Positions 1-6,930 of a stretch of DNA of 6,930 nucleotides are shown piece after piece. Source of the DNA: Gemmatimonadota bacterium (lineage in GTDB: Bacteria; Gemmatimonadota; Gemmatimonadetes; Gemmatimonadales; GWC2-71-9); NCBI GenBank assembly GCA_029862935.1, contig JAOTWK010000186.1, forward strand, positions 1-6,930. The letters run 5' to 3'. Below the pieces are notes generated by a model that was not told where the DNA came from, did no database searches, and worked only from the letters and a program-made list of their open reading frames with translations. Every line of letters starts with the position of its first letter. Position 1 is the stretch's first letter. A program made the position numbers and the translations under genes.

Positions 1-2241
1 GGAATCAGCCTGCGCTTCCACCGAATCGGCCACGAGACCGTTGAGCTTGGCGCGGAGCGAGTCGGGCACCTGTGCGTTCGCCTTGGTGAGGCTGTCCACC
101 GTCTTCCGCGTCGACTTCAAGCTGTCGAGCAGCGCGCGAACACGGAGCGCACGCGCAATGGTCTGGCGATTTGCCTCGTCCGTGCTGTCCTCGATTGCCT
201 CGACGCGGGCCAGGTCATACGTGAACACCGCGTTGCCGATGCCCCATTGAACGCGATTGCCGTCCGCGCTCCAGGACGGAAACTCCCCGCCAATGTCGGT
301 CAGTTGCCGCACCAGCACCGGGGCGCCGTTTGGGTTGGCCACGGACACCGTCGGCACCGGACCGCCGACGTCGGGAATGTCCACGGTGTAGATGTGGCTG
401 CCCACCTGTGCCAGTGCACGTCCACCTGTTGGGGACATCAACACGAGACCCGCGGGCGGCGGTCGCGGACCCCCCTCGAGTGCCGCGTCCTCCGGGTCGT
501 CGTCCCACTCGGGGAACACACGCCGCGGCACGATCTCCCACTCGTCGGGATGCGGGGTGCCAATGCCCGGGGGCAACGAGCCACGCACCACGAGATGCTG
601 CTTGACATCGGTCCCGTCCCAGCGGAACGAGACCAATCCCTCGGCGCGGCTATACGCATAGATCCTGTCGTGCTCGTCGGCGCGGAAGTGTGCAACGTCG
701 CGGCTTCCCGTGGGCGCGATGAGCGTCACCTCGCCACCTGCGGCCGGCACCCAGACAAATTCCCCGCCCAGCGGGCCGAAGAACACATCAGGGGCCTTCT
801 TGAGCTCGCGGGCTGCGCCGCGGGTCGCGACGATCCGTTCTCCGTCCGGTGACCACGCGAGGTTGTAGTAGAGCGCAGGCGTCGGGGTGAGACGCTGCGG
901 CTGGCCGCGCCCATCGGCGCGCACCTTCATGATGTGGCCACCGGCGGAATCATCCCACGTGACAAAGGCCACCCACCGACCGTCCGGCGACCATACCGCG
1001 TGGTACTCACCCGCTTCATTCGCGGTCAGACGACGCGGATCGCCGTCCGGCACGGCCTTCACGTACACGCGGTCAAACGCCGTGAACGCGAGGTGACGAC
1101 CATCGGGCGAGGCCACGGGGTGCCGGACTTGTCGCGCGGTGACCATCGCCGTCGTATCCATGGGGTAGGAGAACTTCACCTCCGGCCCGACGTCGAGCTC
1201 GACGTCCGCCTCGAACGGGATCTTGGTCGCCGCACTCCCGTCCACCGGCACGCGCCAGATCTCTCCGCCATAGGAGATCACGACCGCCCGCGAATCCGGC
1301 GTGAAGCTGTACCCGGGGAGCACGTCGAGCGGCGCGCGGGATTCCATTTCATCTCGCTGGATCGGATACGCCAACCACCGTTCCGCACCGGTGGCGAGAT
1401 CACGCAGGCGCAGACCGGTCTCCGTGTTTTCCCGCGTGCCGTACGCGAGCCATTTGCCCTCGGGTGAAACGGCTGGCCGAAACCCTGACCCGTAACGACT
1501 GGTCATGAGGGTCGAGTTCCCGGTCTCACGGTCGTAACGGAACAGCTGGTACTGCGGGAATCTCGCGTTGTACTGCCAGTCGCCGGAACGACCCGCGTAC
1601 CAGATGTAGCGGCCGTCAGGACTGGGTGCCGCGCCGACAGTCTTGACCTGGGCCGGCTGGCGAATGATCGGCAACGGGCTGCGGCGCTTCACATTGTACA
1701 TCTGAAGCTTTGCCGCGCCGCCCAGTCCACCGGCCCGACTCACCACGATGTGTTCGCCGTCCGGCATCCACTCCGGCGACAGGTAGAGGCTGGTGTTACC
1801 CCGAGTGATTTGGGTCGTGTCGGTGAAGTCCAAGCGGATGGTCCAGACATTGTCACCTCCGCTCTTGTCGGAGATGAACACGATCGATTCACCATCGGGA
1901 CTGAACCGCGGCTGCGCGTCGAACGCCATTCCCTCCGTGATCCGCGTGGCCTTGCCGCCGGAGATGGGCAGCGTGTAGAGATCGCCCAAGAGGTCGAACA
2001 CGATCGTCTGGCCATCGGGGCTGACATCGAGGGACATCCACGTGCCCGTGGTCGCGGTAAACTTGGCTTTGCGAGCCGACTCGAGCGGCAGCGGCTTCTT
2101 GTCCGCGTTGGGGCCGCCGGGCCTCCCGCCCTGCCCCGACGCCGGGACCACACCCAGTGGGATCAAGACCGCCGCCATCAAGGCGACGCGAGTCGAGAGT
2201 ACCATTCGTCTCCCCCAGAAACTCCGTTGATTCGCGTTCAT
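1..2241 (-). CDS. Secreted TolB/PD40 beta-propeller protein, probable amidohydrolase fusion (3' end outside window)
   Basis: The frame reads without a stop from the ATG at 2241 to the window edge, giving 747 codons. An N-terminal signal peptide is visible: a basic stretch with R11-R12, a hydrophobic core at about residues 18-33, and a likely cleavage near ASG-Q (residue 37). Propeller repeats with SPDG-type turns follow at about 74, 114, 160, 207, 259, 315, 378, 418, 464 and 659, typical of TolB/PD40 blades. The protein is a clear paralogue of the upstream gene at 2238-5630: two sampled blocks (residues 66-100 and 305-344) match at about 86% and 90%. The neighbour continues into an amidohydrolase domain just after the equivalent point, so the same is expected beyond the edge, but it is not visible here. 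The start at 2241 overlaps the neighbour's stop codon and has a strong ribosome site. A second ATG at 2205 also has one (GGGGGAG, 4 nt away) and would give a shorter signal peptide. Residues 684-747 form a polar, probably helical linker much longer than in the neighbour. The protein probably acts in the periplasm or outside the cell; its substrate is unknown. Confidence 0.93.
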   Translation of the reverse strand, partial: MNANQRSFWGRRMVLSTRVALMAAVLIPLGVVPASGQGGRPGGPNADKKPLPLESARKAKFTATTGTWMSLDVSPDGQTIVFDLLGDLYTLPISGGKATRITEGMAFDAQPRFSPDGESIVFISDKSGGDNVWTIRLDFTDTTQITRGNTSLYLSPEWMPDGEHIVVSRAGGLGGAAKLQMYNVKRRSPLPIIRQPAQVKTVGAAPSPDGRYIWYAGRSGDWQYNARFPQYQLFRYDRETGNSTLMTSRYGSGFRPAVSPEGKWLAYGTRENTETGLRLRDLATGAERWLAYPIQRDEMESRAPLDVLPGYSFTPDSRAVVISYGGEIWRVPVDGSAATKIPFEADVELDVGPEVKFSYPMDTTAMVTARQVRHPVASPDGRHLAFTAFDRVYVKAVPDGDPRRLTANEAGEYHAVWSPDGRWVAFVTWDDSAGGHIMKVRADGRGQPQRLTPTPALYYNLAWSPDGERIVATRGAARELKKAPDVFFGPLGGEFVWVPAAGGEVTLIAPTGSRDVAHFRADEHDRIYAYSRAEGLVSFRWDGTDVKQHLVVRGSLPPGIGTPHPDEWEIVPRRVFPEWDDDPEDAALEGGPRPPPAGLVLMSPTGGRALAQVGSHIYTVDIPDVGGPVPTVSVANPNGAPVLVRQLTDIGGEFPSWSADGNRVQWGIGNAVFTYDLARVEAIEDSTDEANRQTIARALRVRALLDSLKSTRKTVDSLTKANAQVPDSLRAKLNGLVADSVEAQADS

Positions 2242-5200
2242 CGGGCACCTCCCCGCACACCGGCCTCGACTGCGGGCGCGGTGTGGCGCCACGGCTCGTC
2301 GGCCGCCGCGCGCGCGCGCGGCCAGATCTCGTCCAGCGTGTCACCCCGGTAGAGCCGACCGTTCTTCATCACGTAGTGCACCGTGTTCGAGTTGCGGATG
2401 TTCTCGAGCGGGTTTGCATCGAGGATGACGAGATCGGCGAGCTTACCGGGCTCGATCGAGCCCAGATCGCGACCGAGACCAATCGCTTCCGCACCTAGGA
2501 TCGTGGCCGTGCGCAACGCGTCGTGCGGACTCATGCCGCCACTCTGCATCGCCCACAGCTCCCAGTGATATCCCAGGCCCTGCAGCTGGCCGTGACTTCC
2601 CACGCCAGCGCGACCGCCCGCCTCGACGAGCTCCTTGAGCCACGCCGAGTGCTTCTTGAACACGTACTCGTCCTCGTGGAACCAGCCTCCGGGGCCGGGA
2701 CCGGGATTGCGGCGCCGGATCTTGGCGTCCAGCTCGGGCTTCGGCGTGAAATAGGCGAGCTTCTCGTCACCGACGACGTCTTCATTCGTGTAGAAGTAGT
2801 TCTCGACCCACGGACCACCGTACGTCACGAGCAGCGTCGGTGAGTTGGTGGTCTGTGACGTCTTGAATAGCTCGACGACGTCGCCGTACGCAGGAATGAT
2901 CGGCAGCGTATGTTCGATACCGGGATACCCGTCCATGGCGTGGGTCATGTCGAGGCGATAATCCAACCCGCCTTCGGTCGTCGGCATCAACTCGAGCTCG
3001 CGTGACGCCATGATGAGCCACTGCCGCTGCTGACGGTTGCCGGACATGTACATCTTGAATGTTTTCGTGTCGTAGTAGTCGCTGTAGCGTCGCAACACGG
3101 TTCGTGCGTGATCCAGATCGCGGATTCCCTCGACCCAAAACACGCCGGGACCCGTCGAATACACTCGCGGGCCGACCATCTGTCCGGCCTCCACGCGGTC
3201 AGCATACGTGAGCACATCGGTCGTCGCCGTCTGGGGATCGCGTGTCGTGGTGACACCGTAGGCGAGGTTTGCCGAGTAGATCCAGGGACGCGTCCAGTGC
3301 AGTCCCCACAGATTCCACATGTGGGCGTGCGTGTCCACGAATCCGGGGACAATCGTCTTCCCGCTCACGTCCATGACGCGGGCGTCCGGCGGGGGAGATC
3401 CCCGCGGCCCCACGCTCACGATCCGGTTGTTCCGAACGACCACGTCCGCGCCTTCCACGATCTCGCTGTCACGCATCGTGATCACGCGCGCACCACGGAG
3501 CACCACCGTTCCCTGAGGCATGTCACGCGACGCTTGGATCGTGATGCGTCGTTCCTCCGGCTGGTACCGCGCACGCGCCTGCTCCGTCGAGTCGGCGCCT
3601 GCTTGCCGCAAGCTGTCGTCCACTGCCGCGGCCCGGTCCAATCGATACGTCACGAACGCATTGCCAATGGACCAGTGCACCGTGCGGCCGTCCCTGCCCC
3701 ACGCGGCGAACTCGCCACCAATGTCGGTGAGCTTGCGCACGGGCATGGCCGCGCTGTCCGGTTTGGTCACCAGCACCGTCGGCACTTGCCCGCCGATCTT
3801 GGGAACGGCGATCACGTACACGTCGTTTCTCACCTGTGCCAACGCGTGATCGCCGGTCGGAGCCATCACCACCAGGTCGGCGCTCGCCTGCGGAATGCTC
3901 GGCTCTCGACTCTCGCGACTGAAGTCACGTGGCATCGGAAGATCGGATGTTGCCGAGAGCTCCCAATCACTTGCGATGAGCGGCAACCGCCACGTCACCC
4001 TGAGGTGCGTCTTGATGTCCGTGTTATCCCACCGAGTCGAGAGGAGGGCAACCGTGGCCGGCTGCCCACTGCGGGCAGGCACGCGACCGTAAAAGAAGAT
4101 GCGATCGGGATCGCTCGTGAAATGCGGCCGGCGGCGACCCTCGGTCGGGCCGATCACCGTGAGCGCGCCGCCCTGCGCCGGCACCCACACGAACTCGGCC
4201 CCTAACCCGGGCACGAAGGGGTCAACAGCCTCCTGGAGGTCGCGTGCCGACGCGCGCATGGCGACGATCCGGTTGCCGTCTGCCGACCATGCGGTCTGGT
4301 GGTAGTACGCCGACGCTTGCGTGAGCTGGCGCGGCGTGCCGCCTGTCGCGCGGACACGCATGATGTGGCCCTGCCTATCGTTCCACGTCACGTAGGCGAT
4401 CGCCGAGCCATCCGGTGACCACGTCGGGTAGTACTCGCCGACATCTTGATTGGTGAGGCGTCGTGGCGTCCCGTCGGGCAGATCCATCACGTACAACCGA
4501 TCCAGCGCCGTGAACGCGAGCTTGCTGCCATCAGGCGAGGGCACAGGGTCGCGGATCTGCTTCACCGTAAACGTCGGGGTGTCCTCGATCGGGTATTCGA
4601 ACGCGATCGCCGGGCCGACCGGAACCTCGGCGTTGACGGTGAACGGGATCTTCGTTGCCGGACTCCCGTCGACCGGCACGCGCCAGATCTCGCCACCGTA
4701 CGAGATCACGATGGCACGCGAATCGGGGGTAAAGGAGTATCCGGGTAGCACATCCATGTTCGCGACCGATTCCTGCTCGTCCCGCTGAATCGGATGGGCG
4801 AGCCACCGCTCCTCGCCGCTCGCCAGGTTTCGCAGCCTGAGACCCGTCTCGGCATCGTGGCGAGAGCCGAAGGCGAGCCACTTCCCATCGGGCGACACGG
4901 CGGGTCGGAACGCGGAGCCGTAGCGCGAGCTCATCGTGGTCTGTGTTCCCGTCTCGCGGTCATACAGGCCAAGTTGGTATTGGGGGAGAATCGCGTTGTA
5001 CTGCCACGATCCCGTTCGCCGCGCGTACCAGATGTAGCGGTCGTCGGGGCCGAAGGCCGGCCCGAGCATCCGCAGTCCACCGGGACTCTGCACTAACGGC
5101 AGCCCGGTGCCGCCGTGCGCGTGATACAGCCACAGCTTGTCGGTGCCGAAGAACGGTCCCGAGCGCGCCACCACGATATAACCACCGTCGGGCGTCCACT

Positions 5201-5630
5201 CCGGCGAGAGGAACCGGTTGCGGTAGTCGTTGGTCAGTTGCACCGTGTCGCCCGTCGCGACCGACAGGATCCAGAGATTGTCGTCGCCGTCCCGATCGGA
5301 CACGAACACGATCTTGGAGCCATCGGGGCTGTACCGCGGCTGCATGTCGTGCGCCATCCCGCTCGTGAGCCGCGTCGCCTGCCCGCCCGTGATCGGGATC
5401 GTGTAGAGATCGCCCAGTAAATCGAACGCGATCGTCTGGCCGTCGGGGCTCACGTCGAGGGAAATCCACGTGCCTTCGCTGGTCGTGAATCGCGCCCAGC
5501 GTGCCGGCACGAGCGGAAGGCCCACTTCGTCACCGCCCGACGACGCCACAGACTGTTGCGCCAGCGTCGGGGGAGCGAAGATGAGGAGGGACAGCGCGGC
5601 GAGGAGGCCGCAGGGTCGGGTCAAACGCAT
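2238..5630 (-). CDS. Secreted TolB/PD40 propeller - amidohydrolase fusion protein
   Basis: This is a complete gene of 1130 residues. The N-terminus MRLTRPCGLLAALSLL starts a Sec signal peptide, with likely cleavage after TLA (residue 24). Residues about 50-660 hold propeller repeats with SPDG/TPDG-type turns at about 61, 101, 147, 195, 246, 301, 365, 405, 449 and 646, as in TolB/PD40 proteins. From about residue 708 a metal-dependent amidohydrolase domain begins: a beta-strand module with VSGKTIVPGFVDTHAH, then HxH (H768, H770), a probable carboxylated lysine K859 in FKMYMSG, H897 and H907 (GIEHT), and the C-terminal EPGKLADLVILDANPL module. Where the canonical metal-binding Asp is expected the sequence reads GSHGQLQG (S1012, H1013). 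The family includes secreted or periplasmic peptidase-like and cyclic-amide hydrolases; the substrate cannot be told. The start at 5630 is chosen because it opens the signal peptide and has GGAG 7 nt upstream. The frame stays open to an ATG at 5903, but that 91-residue extension reads through intergenic repeats and would bury the signal peptide. The gene is first of a coupled pair with the paralogue at 1-2241. Confidence 0.96.
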   Translation of the reverse strand: MRLTRPCGLLAALSLLIFAPPTLAQQSVASSGGDEVGLPLVPARWARFTTSEGTWISLDVSPDGQTIAFDLLGDLYTIPITGGQATRLTSGMAHDMQPRYSPDGSKIVFVSDRDGDDNLWILSVATGDTVQLTNDYRNRFLSPEWTPDGGYIVVARSGPFFGTDKLWLYHAHGGTGLPLVQSPGGLRMLGPAFGPDDRYIWYARRTGSWQYNAILPQYQLGLYDRETGTQTTMSSRYGSAFRPAVSPDGKWLAFGSRHDAETGLRLRNLASGEERWLAHPIQRDEQESVANMDVLPGYSFTPDSRAIVISYGGEIWRVPVDGSPATKIPFTVNAEVPVGPAIAFEYPIEDTPTFTVKQIRDPVPSPDGSKLAFTALDRLYVMDLPDGTPRRLTNQDVGEYYPTWSPDGSAIAYVTWNDRQGHIMRVRATGGTPRQLTQASAYYHQTAWSADGNRIVAMRASARDLQEAVDPFVPGLGAEFVWVPAQGGALTVIGPTEGRRRPHFTSDPDRIFFYGRVPARSGQPATVALLSTRWDNTDIKTHLRVTWRLPLIASDWELSATSDLPMPRDFSRESREPSIPQASADLVVMAPTGDHALAQVRNDVYVIAVPKIGGQVPTVLVTKPDSAAMPVRKLTDIGGEFAAWGRDGRTVHWSIGNAFVTYRLDRAAAVDDSLRQAGADSTEQARARYQPEERRITIQASRDMPQGTVVLRGARVITMRDSEIVEGADVVVRNNRIVSVGPRGSPPPDARVMDVSGKTIVPGFVDTHAHMWNLWGLHWTRPWIYSANLAYGVTTTRDPQTATTDVLTYADRVEAGQMVGPRVYSTGPGVFWVEGIRDLDHARTVLRRYSDYYDTKTFKMYMSGNRQQRQWLIMASRELELMPTTEGGLDYRLDMTHAMDGYPGIEHTLPIIPAYGDVVELFKTSQTTNSPTLLVTYGGPWVENYFYTNEDVVGDEKLAYFTPKPELDAKIRRRNPGPGPGGWFHEDEYVFKKHSAWLKELVEAGGRAGVGSHGQLQGLGYHWELWAMQSGGMSPHDALRTATILGAEAIGLGRDLGSIEPGKLADLVILDANPLENIRNSNTVHYVMKNGRLYRGDTLDEIWPRARAAADEPWRHTAPAVEAGVRGGAR
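2247..2252 (-). promoter_or_regulatory. Ribosome binding site of the downstream paralogue
   Basis: On the minus strand GGAGGT lies 5 nt before the ATG at 2241, inside the last codons of the upstream gene; with the next base it matches the anti-Shine-Dalgarno for seven bases. With the ATGA stop/start overlap (2238-2241) it supports translation starting at 2241 and coupling to the upstream gene. It is the reason the longer of two possible starts is preferred. Confidence 0.8.
2307..2320. repeat. (CG)7 dinucleotide tract inside the upstream gene
   Basis: Fourteen bases of alternating CG encode part of the Arg/Ala run at residues 1105-1109 of the upstream amidohydrolase fusion, about 20 codons before its stop. 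Such a tract can slip or form Z-DNA. Here it sits after the catalytic domain and may only reflect GC-rich codon use. Confidence 0.6.
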
Positions 5631-5637
5631 GGTGGAG

Positions 5638-5641
5638 CTCC
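5638..5641 (-). promoter_or_regulatory. Ribosome binding site of the upstream propeller-amidohydrolase gene
   Basis: GGAG on the minus strand lies 7 nt before the ATG at 5630. It decides the start: the alternative in-frame ATG at 5903 would add 91 residues with low-complexity Ser/Arg/Pro sequence in front of a clear signal peptide. Confidence 0.7.
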
Positions 5642-5748
5642 GAACGGGTTCTGGATGCAACAGTGAGCCAATCGAGGGCACATACGCGAGTCGCGGAGGC
5701 CCACGATGTCGGGTTTCAGTGTGTTCGATTAGGACTGACGGACTCGGC

Positions 5749-5790
5749 CCGTCCCCTGGACGGCACCGGGCATCGGGGAATATATCCCGG
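5749..5790. promoter_or_regulatory. Candidate divergent promoter/operator: inverted repeat plus AT-rich island
   Basis: A perfect 6-bp inverted repeat, CCGTCC-CCT-GGACGG (5749-5763), is followed by an imperfect palindrome, CGGGGAATATATCCCG (5774-5789), which holds the only AT-rich run of the 293-bp intergenic region. On the plus strand TGGACG (5757-5762) and TATATC (5781-5786) are 18 bp apart, a weak -35/-10 pair for argG, with the -35 overlapping the inverted repeat. On the minus strand TATATT (5784-5779) resembles a -10 for the amidohydrolase genes, but no good -35 is seen. The role is inferred from position and base composition only. Confidence 0.25.
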
Positions 5791-5819
5791 GGGGAGACGG
5801 TGAGGCAGGGGAGACGAGA

Positions 5820-5837
5820 GTGACGACTGTGACGACT
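5820..5837. repeat. 9-bp direct repeat (GTGACGACT, two copies)
   Basis: Two exact adjacent copies of GTGACGACT lie 23 bp before the heptanucleotide repeat and share its TGACG core. Together they make the stretch 5820-5892 repetitive. The function is unknown; strand slippage is the simplest origin. Confidence 0.85.
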
Positions 5838-5860
5838 GGGGAGAGGGAACAGCAGGGGCA

Positions 5861-5892
5861 GCTGACGGCTGACGGCTGACGGCTGACGGCTG
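5861..5892. repeat. Heptanucleotide tandem repeat (GCTGACG, about 4.6 copies)
   Basis: The 7-bp unit GCTGACG occurs four times without error and is followed by GCTG. It ends 31 bp before the argG start codon, so it would lie in the 5' untranslated region if transcription begins at the AT-rich island. Read on the minus strand it gives GCCGTCA units. No coding role is likely. Confidence 0.95.
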
Positions 5893-5923
5893 TTTCCAAT
5901 CACTGACGACCGAAAGATCTACC

Positions 5924-6930
5924 ATGGGTGAGAAAGTCGTACTGGCCTACAGCGGCGGGCTCGACACTTCCGTGATCCTCAAGTGGCTCCAACTCGAGGG
6001 GTACGACGTCATCGCGTACATCGCGAACGTCGGCCAACACGATGATCTGGATGCAGCGAAGCAGAAGGCGCTGGCCACGGGGGCTCGCTCGGCGCGCGTC
6101 GAGGACTTGCGCGAGGAGTTCGTCACAGACTTCATCTTCCAAGCGTTCAAGGCCAACGCACTCTACGAAGGCCGGTACCTCTTGGGCACCGCGCTGGCCC
6201 GGCCGCTCATCGCCAAGCGGCAGATCGAGATCGCGATCGAGGAACGGGCACCCTACGTAGCGCACGGTGCGACCGGCAAAGGCAACGATCAAGTCCGCTT
6301 CGAGCTCGCCTACTACGCACTGCATCCAGAGATCCGCGTGCTGGCACCGTGGAAGATGCCAGCGTTTCTCCAGCAGTTCCAAGGACGCACGCAGCTACTC
6401 GAGTTCGCGGAGCGGCACGGGATCGACGTGACCGCGACGAGAGAGAAACCATTCAGCGAGGACGACAACCTCCTGCATCTCTCGCACGAGGCTGGCATTC
6501 TCGAGGATCCACGATACGAAGCTGGCGAAGACGTGTACTCGCGCACCACCGCGCCCGAGCGAGCACCCGACACGGCGGCGCGGATCGCCATCACCTTCAA
6601 GGACGGGATTCCTACAACAGTCACGAACCTGGATGATGGCACCACCAAGACACGCCCGCTCGAGCTGTTCGAGTACCTCAACGACCTAGGCAGGCTCCAC
6701 GGGATCGGTCGCATGGACATGGTCGAGAATCGGTTTGTGGGCATCAAGTCCCGGGGGGTGTACGAGACGCCGGGCGGCACCATCCTCCACGTCGCACACA
6801 TGGACATGGAAGGCATCGCGATGGATCGTGAGGTCATGCGCCTGCGTGACATGCTCACGGCCGAGCTGTCCGAGCTCATCTACAACGGGTTTTGGTTCAG
6901 CCCGGAGATGGACTTCCTAATGGCCGCCAT
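5924..6930 (+). CDS. argG: Argininosuccinate synthase (3' end outside window)
   Basis: ArgG joins citrulline and aspartate using ATP, giving argininosuccinate, AMP and PPi, in the cytoplasmic arginine pathway. There are 335 complete codons plus two bases, of the roughly 400 usual for the family. The ATP pyrophosphatase loop AYSGGLDTS lies at 8-16 and [14 protein letters not shown] at 114-127. Using the human ASS1 numbering I remember (offset 2), the citrulline, aspartate and ATP contacts are present: Y85, T117, N121, D122, R125, S178, S187, E268 and Y280. The human Ser92 position is A90 here. [14 protein letters not shown] (275-288) is another family signature. The match to the human protein is gapless over about residues 8-280, including the PWKMP segment that is shorter in the Thermus-type enzyme. 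The start at 5924 gives the standard short N-terminus; its ribosome site is weak (GAAAG, 7 nt upstream). It is transcribed away from the amidohydrolase pair, so no functional link is implied. No other arg gene is visible. Confidence 0.98.
   Translation, partial: MGEKVVLAYSGGLDTSVILKWLQLEGYDVIAYIANVGQHDDLDAAKQKALATGARSARVEDLREEFVTDFIFQAFKANALYEGRYLLGTALARPLIAKRQIEIAIEERAPYVAHGATGKGNDQVRFELAYYALHPEIRVLAPWKMPAFLQQFQGRTQLLEFAERHGIDVTATREKPFSEDDNLLHLSHEAGILEDPRYEAGEDVYSRTTAPERAPDTAARIAITFKDGIPTTVTNLDDGTTKTRPLELFEYLNDLGRLHGIGRMDMVENRFVGIKSRGVYETPGGTILHVAHMDMEGIAMDREVMRLRDMLTAELSELIYNGFWFSPEMDFLMAA

Noticed and set aside
1740..2344. Other minus-strand frames overlapping the start of the downstream paralogue and the end of the upstream gene
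   Set aside because: They are out of frame with the two genes, have biased composition and show no domains; the paralogue alignment fixes the true frame.
3108..4205. A 365-codon open frame on the plus strand opposite the amidohydrolase fusion gene
   Set aside because: It is His/Arg-rich with no recognisable domain and lies wholly antisense to a well-supported gene. A similar antisense frame at 247-852 opposite the paralogue is explained by the shared sense sequence and GC-rich third positions.
5631..5903. 91-residue N-terminal extension of the upstream amidohydrolase fusion from an ATG at 5903
   Set aside because: It reads through the intergenic tandem repeats, has low-complexity composition, and precedes a clear signal peptide with its own ribosome site at 5630.
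6191..6193. Ala90 in ArgG where human ASS1 has citrulline-contacting Ser92
   Set aside because: All other known contacts are intact, and this position appears to vary among bacterial ArgG proteins as far as I recall, so loss of function is not suggested.
5900..6879. Minus-strand open frames opposite argG (for example 160 and 188 codons)
   Set aside because: They are antisense to an unmistakable argG and contain no recognisable motif.

Overview
The window is a GC-rich bacterial segment with three protein genes and almost no spare DNA. Two long genes lie head-to-tail on the minus strand (1-2241, running off the left edge, and 2238-5630). One gene lies on the plus strand (5924-6930, running off the right edge). 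The strong GC bias at third codon positions and the large secreted propeller-plus-amidohydrolase proteins suggest a free-living heterotroph, possibly Gemmatimonadota or a relative. That placement is an inference from protein style, not from a marker gene.

Minus-strand pair. The upstream gene (2238-5630) encodes an exported protein of 1130 residues. It has a signal peptide, about 690 residues of TolB/PD40 (WD40-like) beta-propeller repeats, and a C-terminal metal-dependent amidohydrolase domain. Its stop codon overlaps the start of the downstream gene by 4 bp (ATGA), so the two are very probably co-transcribed and translationally coupled. The downstream gene (1-2241, 747 codons visible) is a close paralogue. 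It has its own signal peptide and the same propeller, and its frame stays open to the window edge, where an amidohydrolase domain would be expected next. The pair looks like a tandem duplication that has since diverged. The substrate is unknown; related secreted amidohydrolases act on peptides or cyclic amides.

Intergenic region 5631-5923 (293 bp). This is a divergent promoter region. It holds one AT-rich island, a short perfect inverted repeat next to it, and two tandem repeats: a 9-bp unit twice and a 7-bp unit about 4.6 times.

Plus strand. argG (argininosuccinate synthase, arginine biosynthesis) is visible for 335 codons. It carries the PPi-synthetase loop and nearly all known substrate-binding residues. 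It aligns without gaps to the human enzyme as I remember it, rather than to the shorter common bacterial form.

I see no rRNA, tRNA, CRISPR, insertion sequence or phage genes. The most notable points are the coupled paralogous pair, a His in place of the canonical catalytic Asp of the amidohydrolase, an expanded DSL-repeat linker in the downstream paralogue, the eukaryote-like ArgG, and the heptanucleotide repeat in the divergent promoter.
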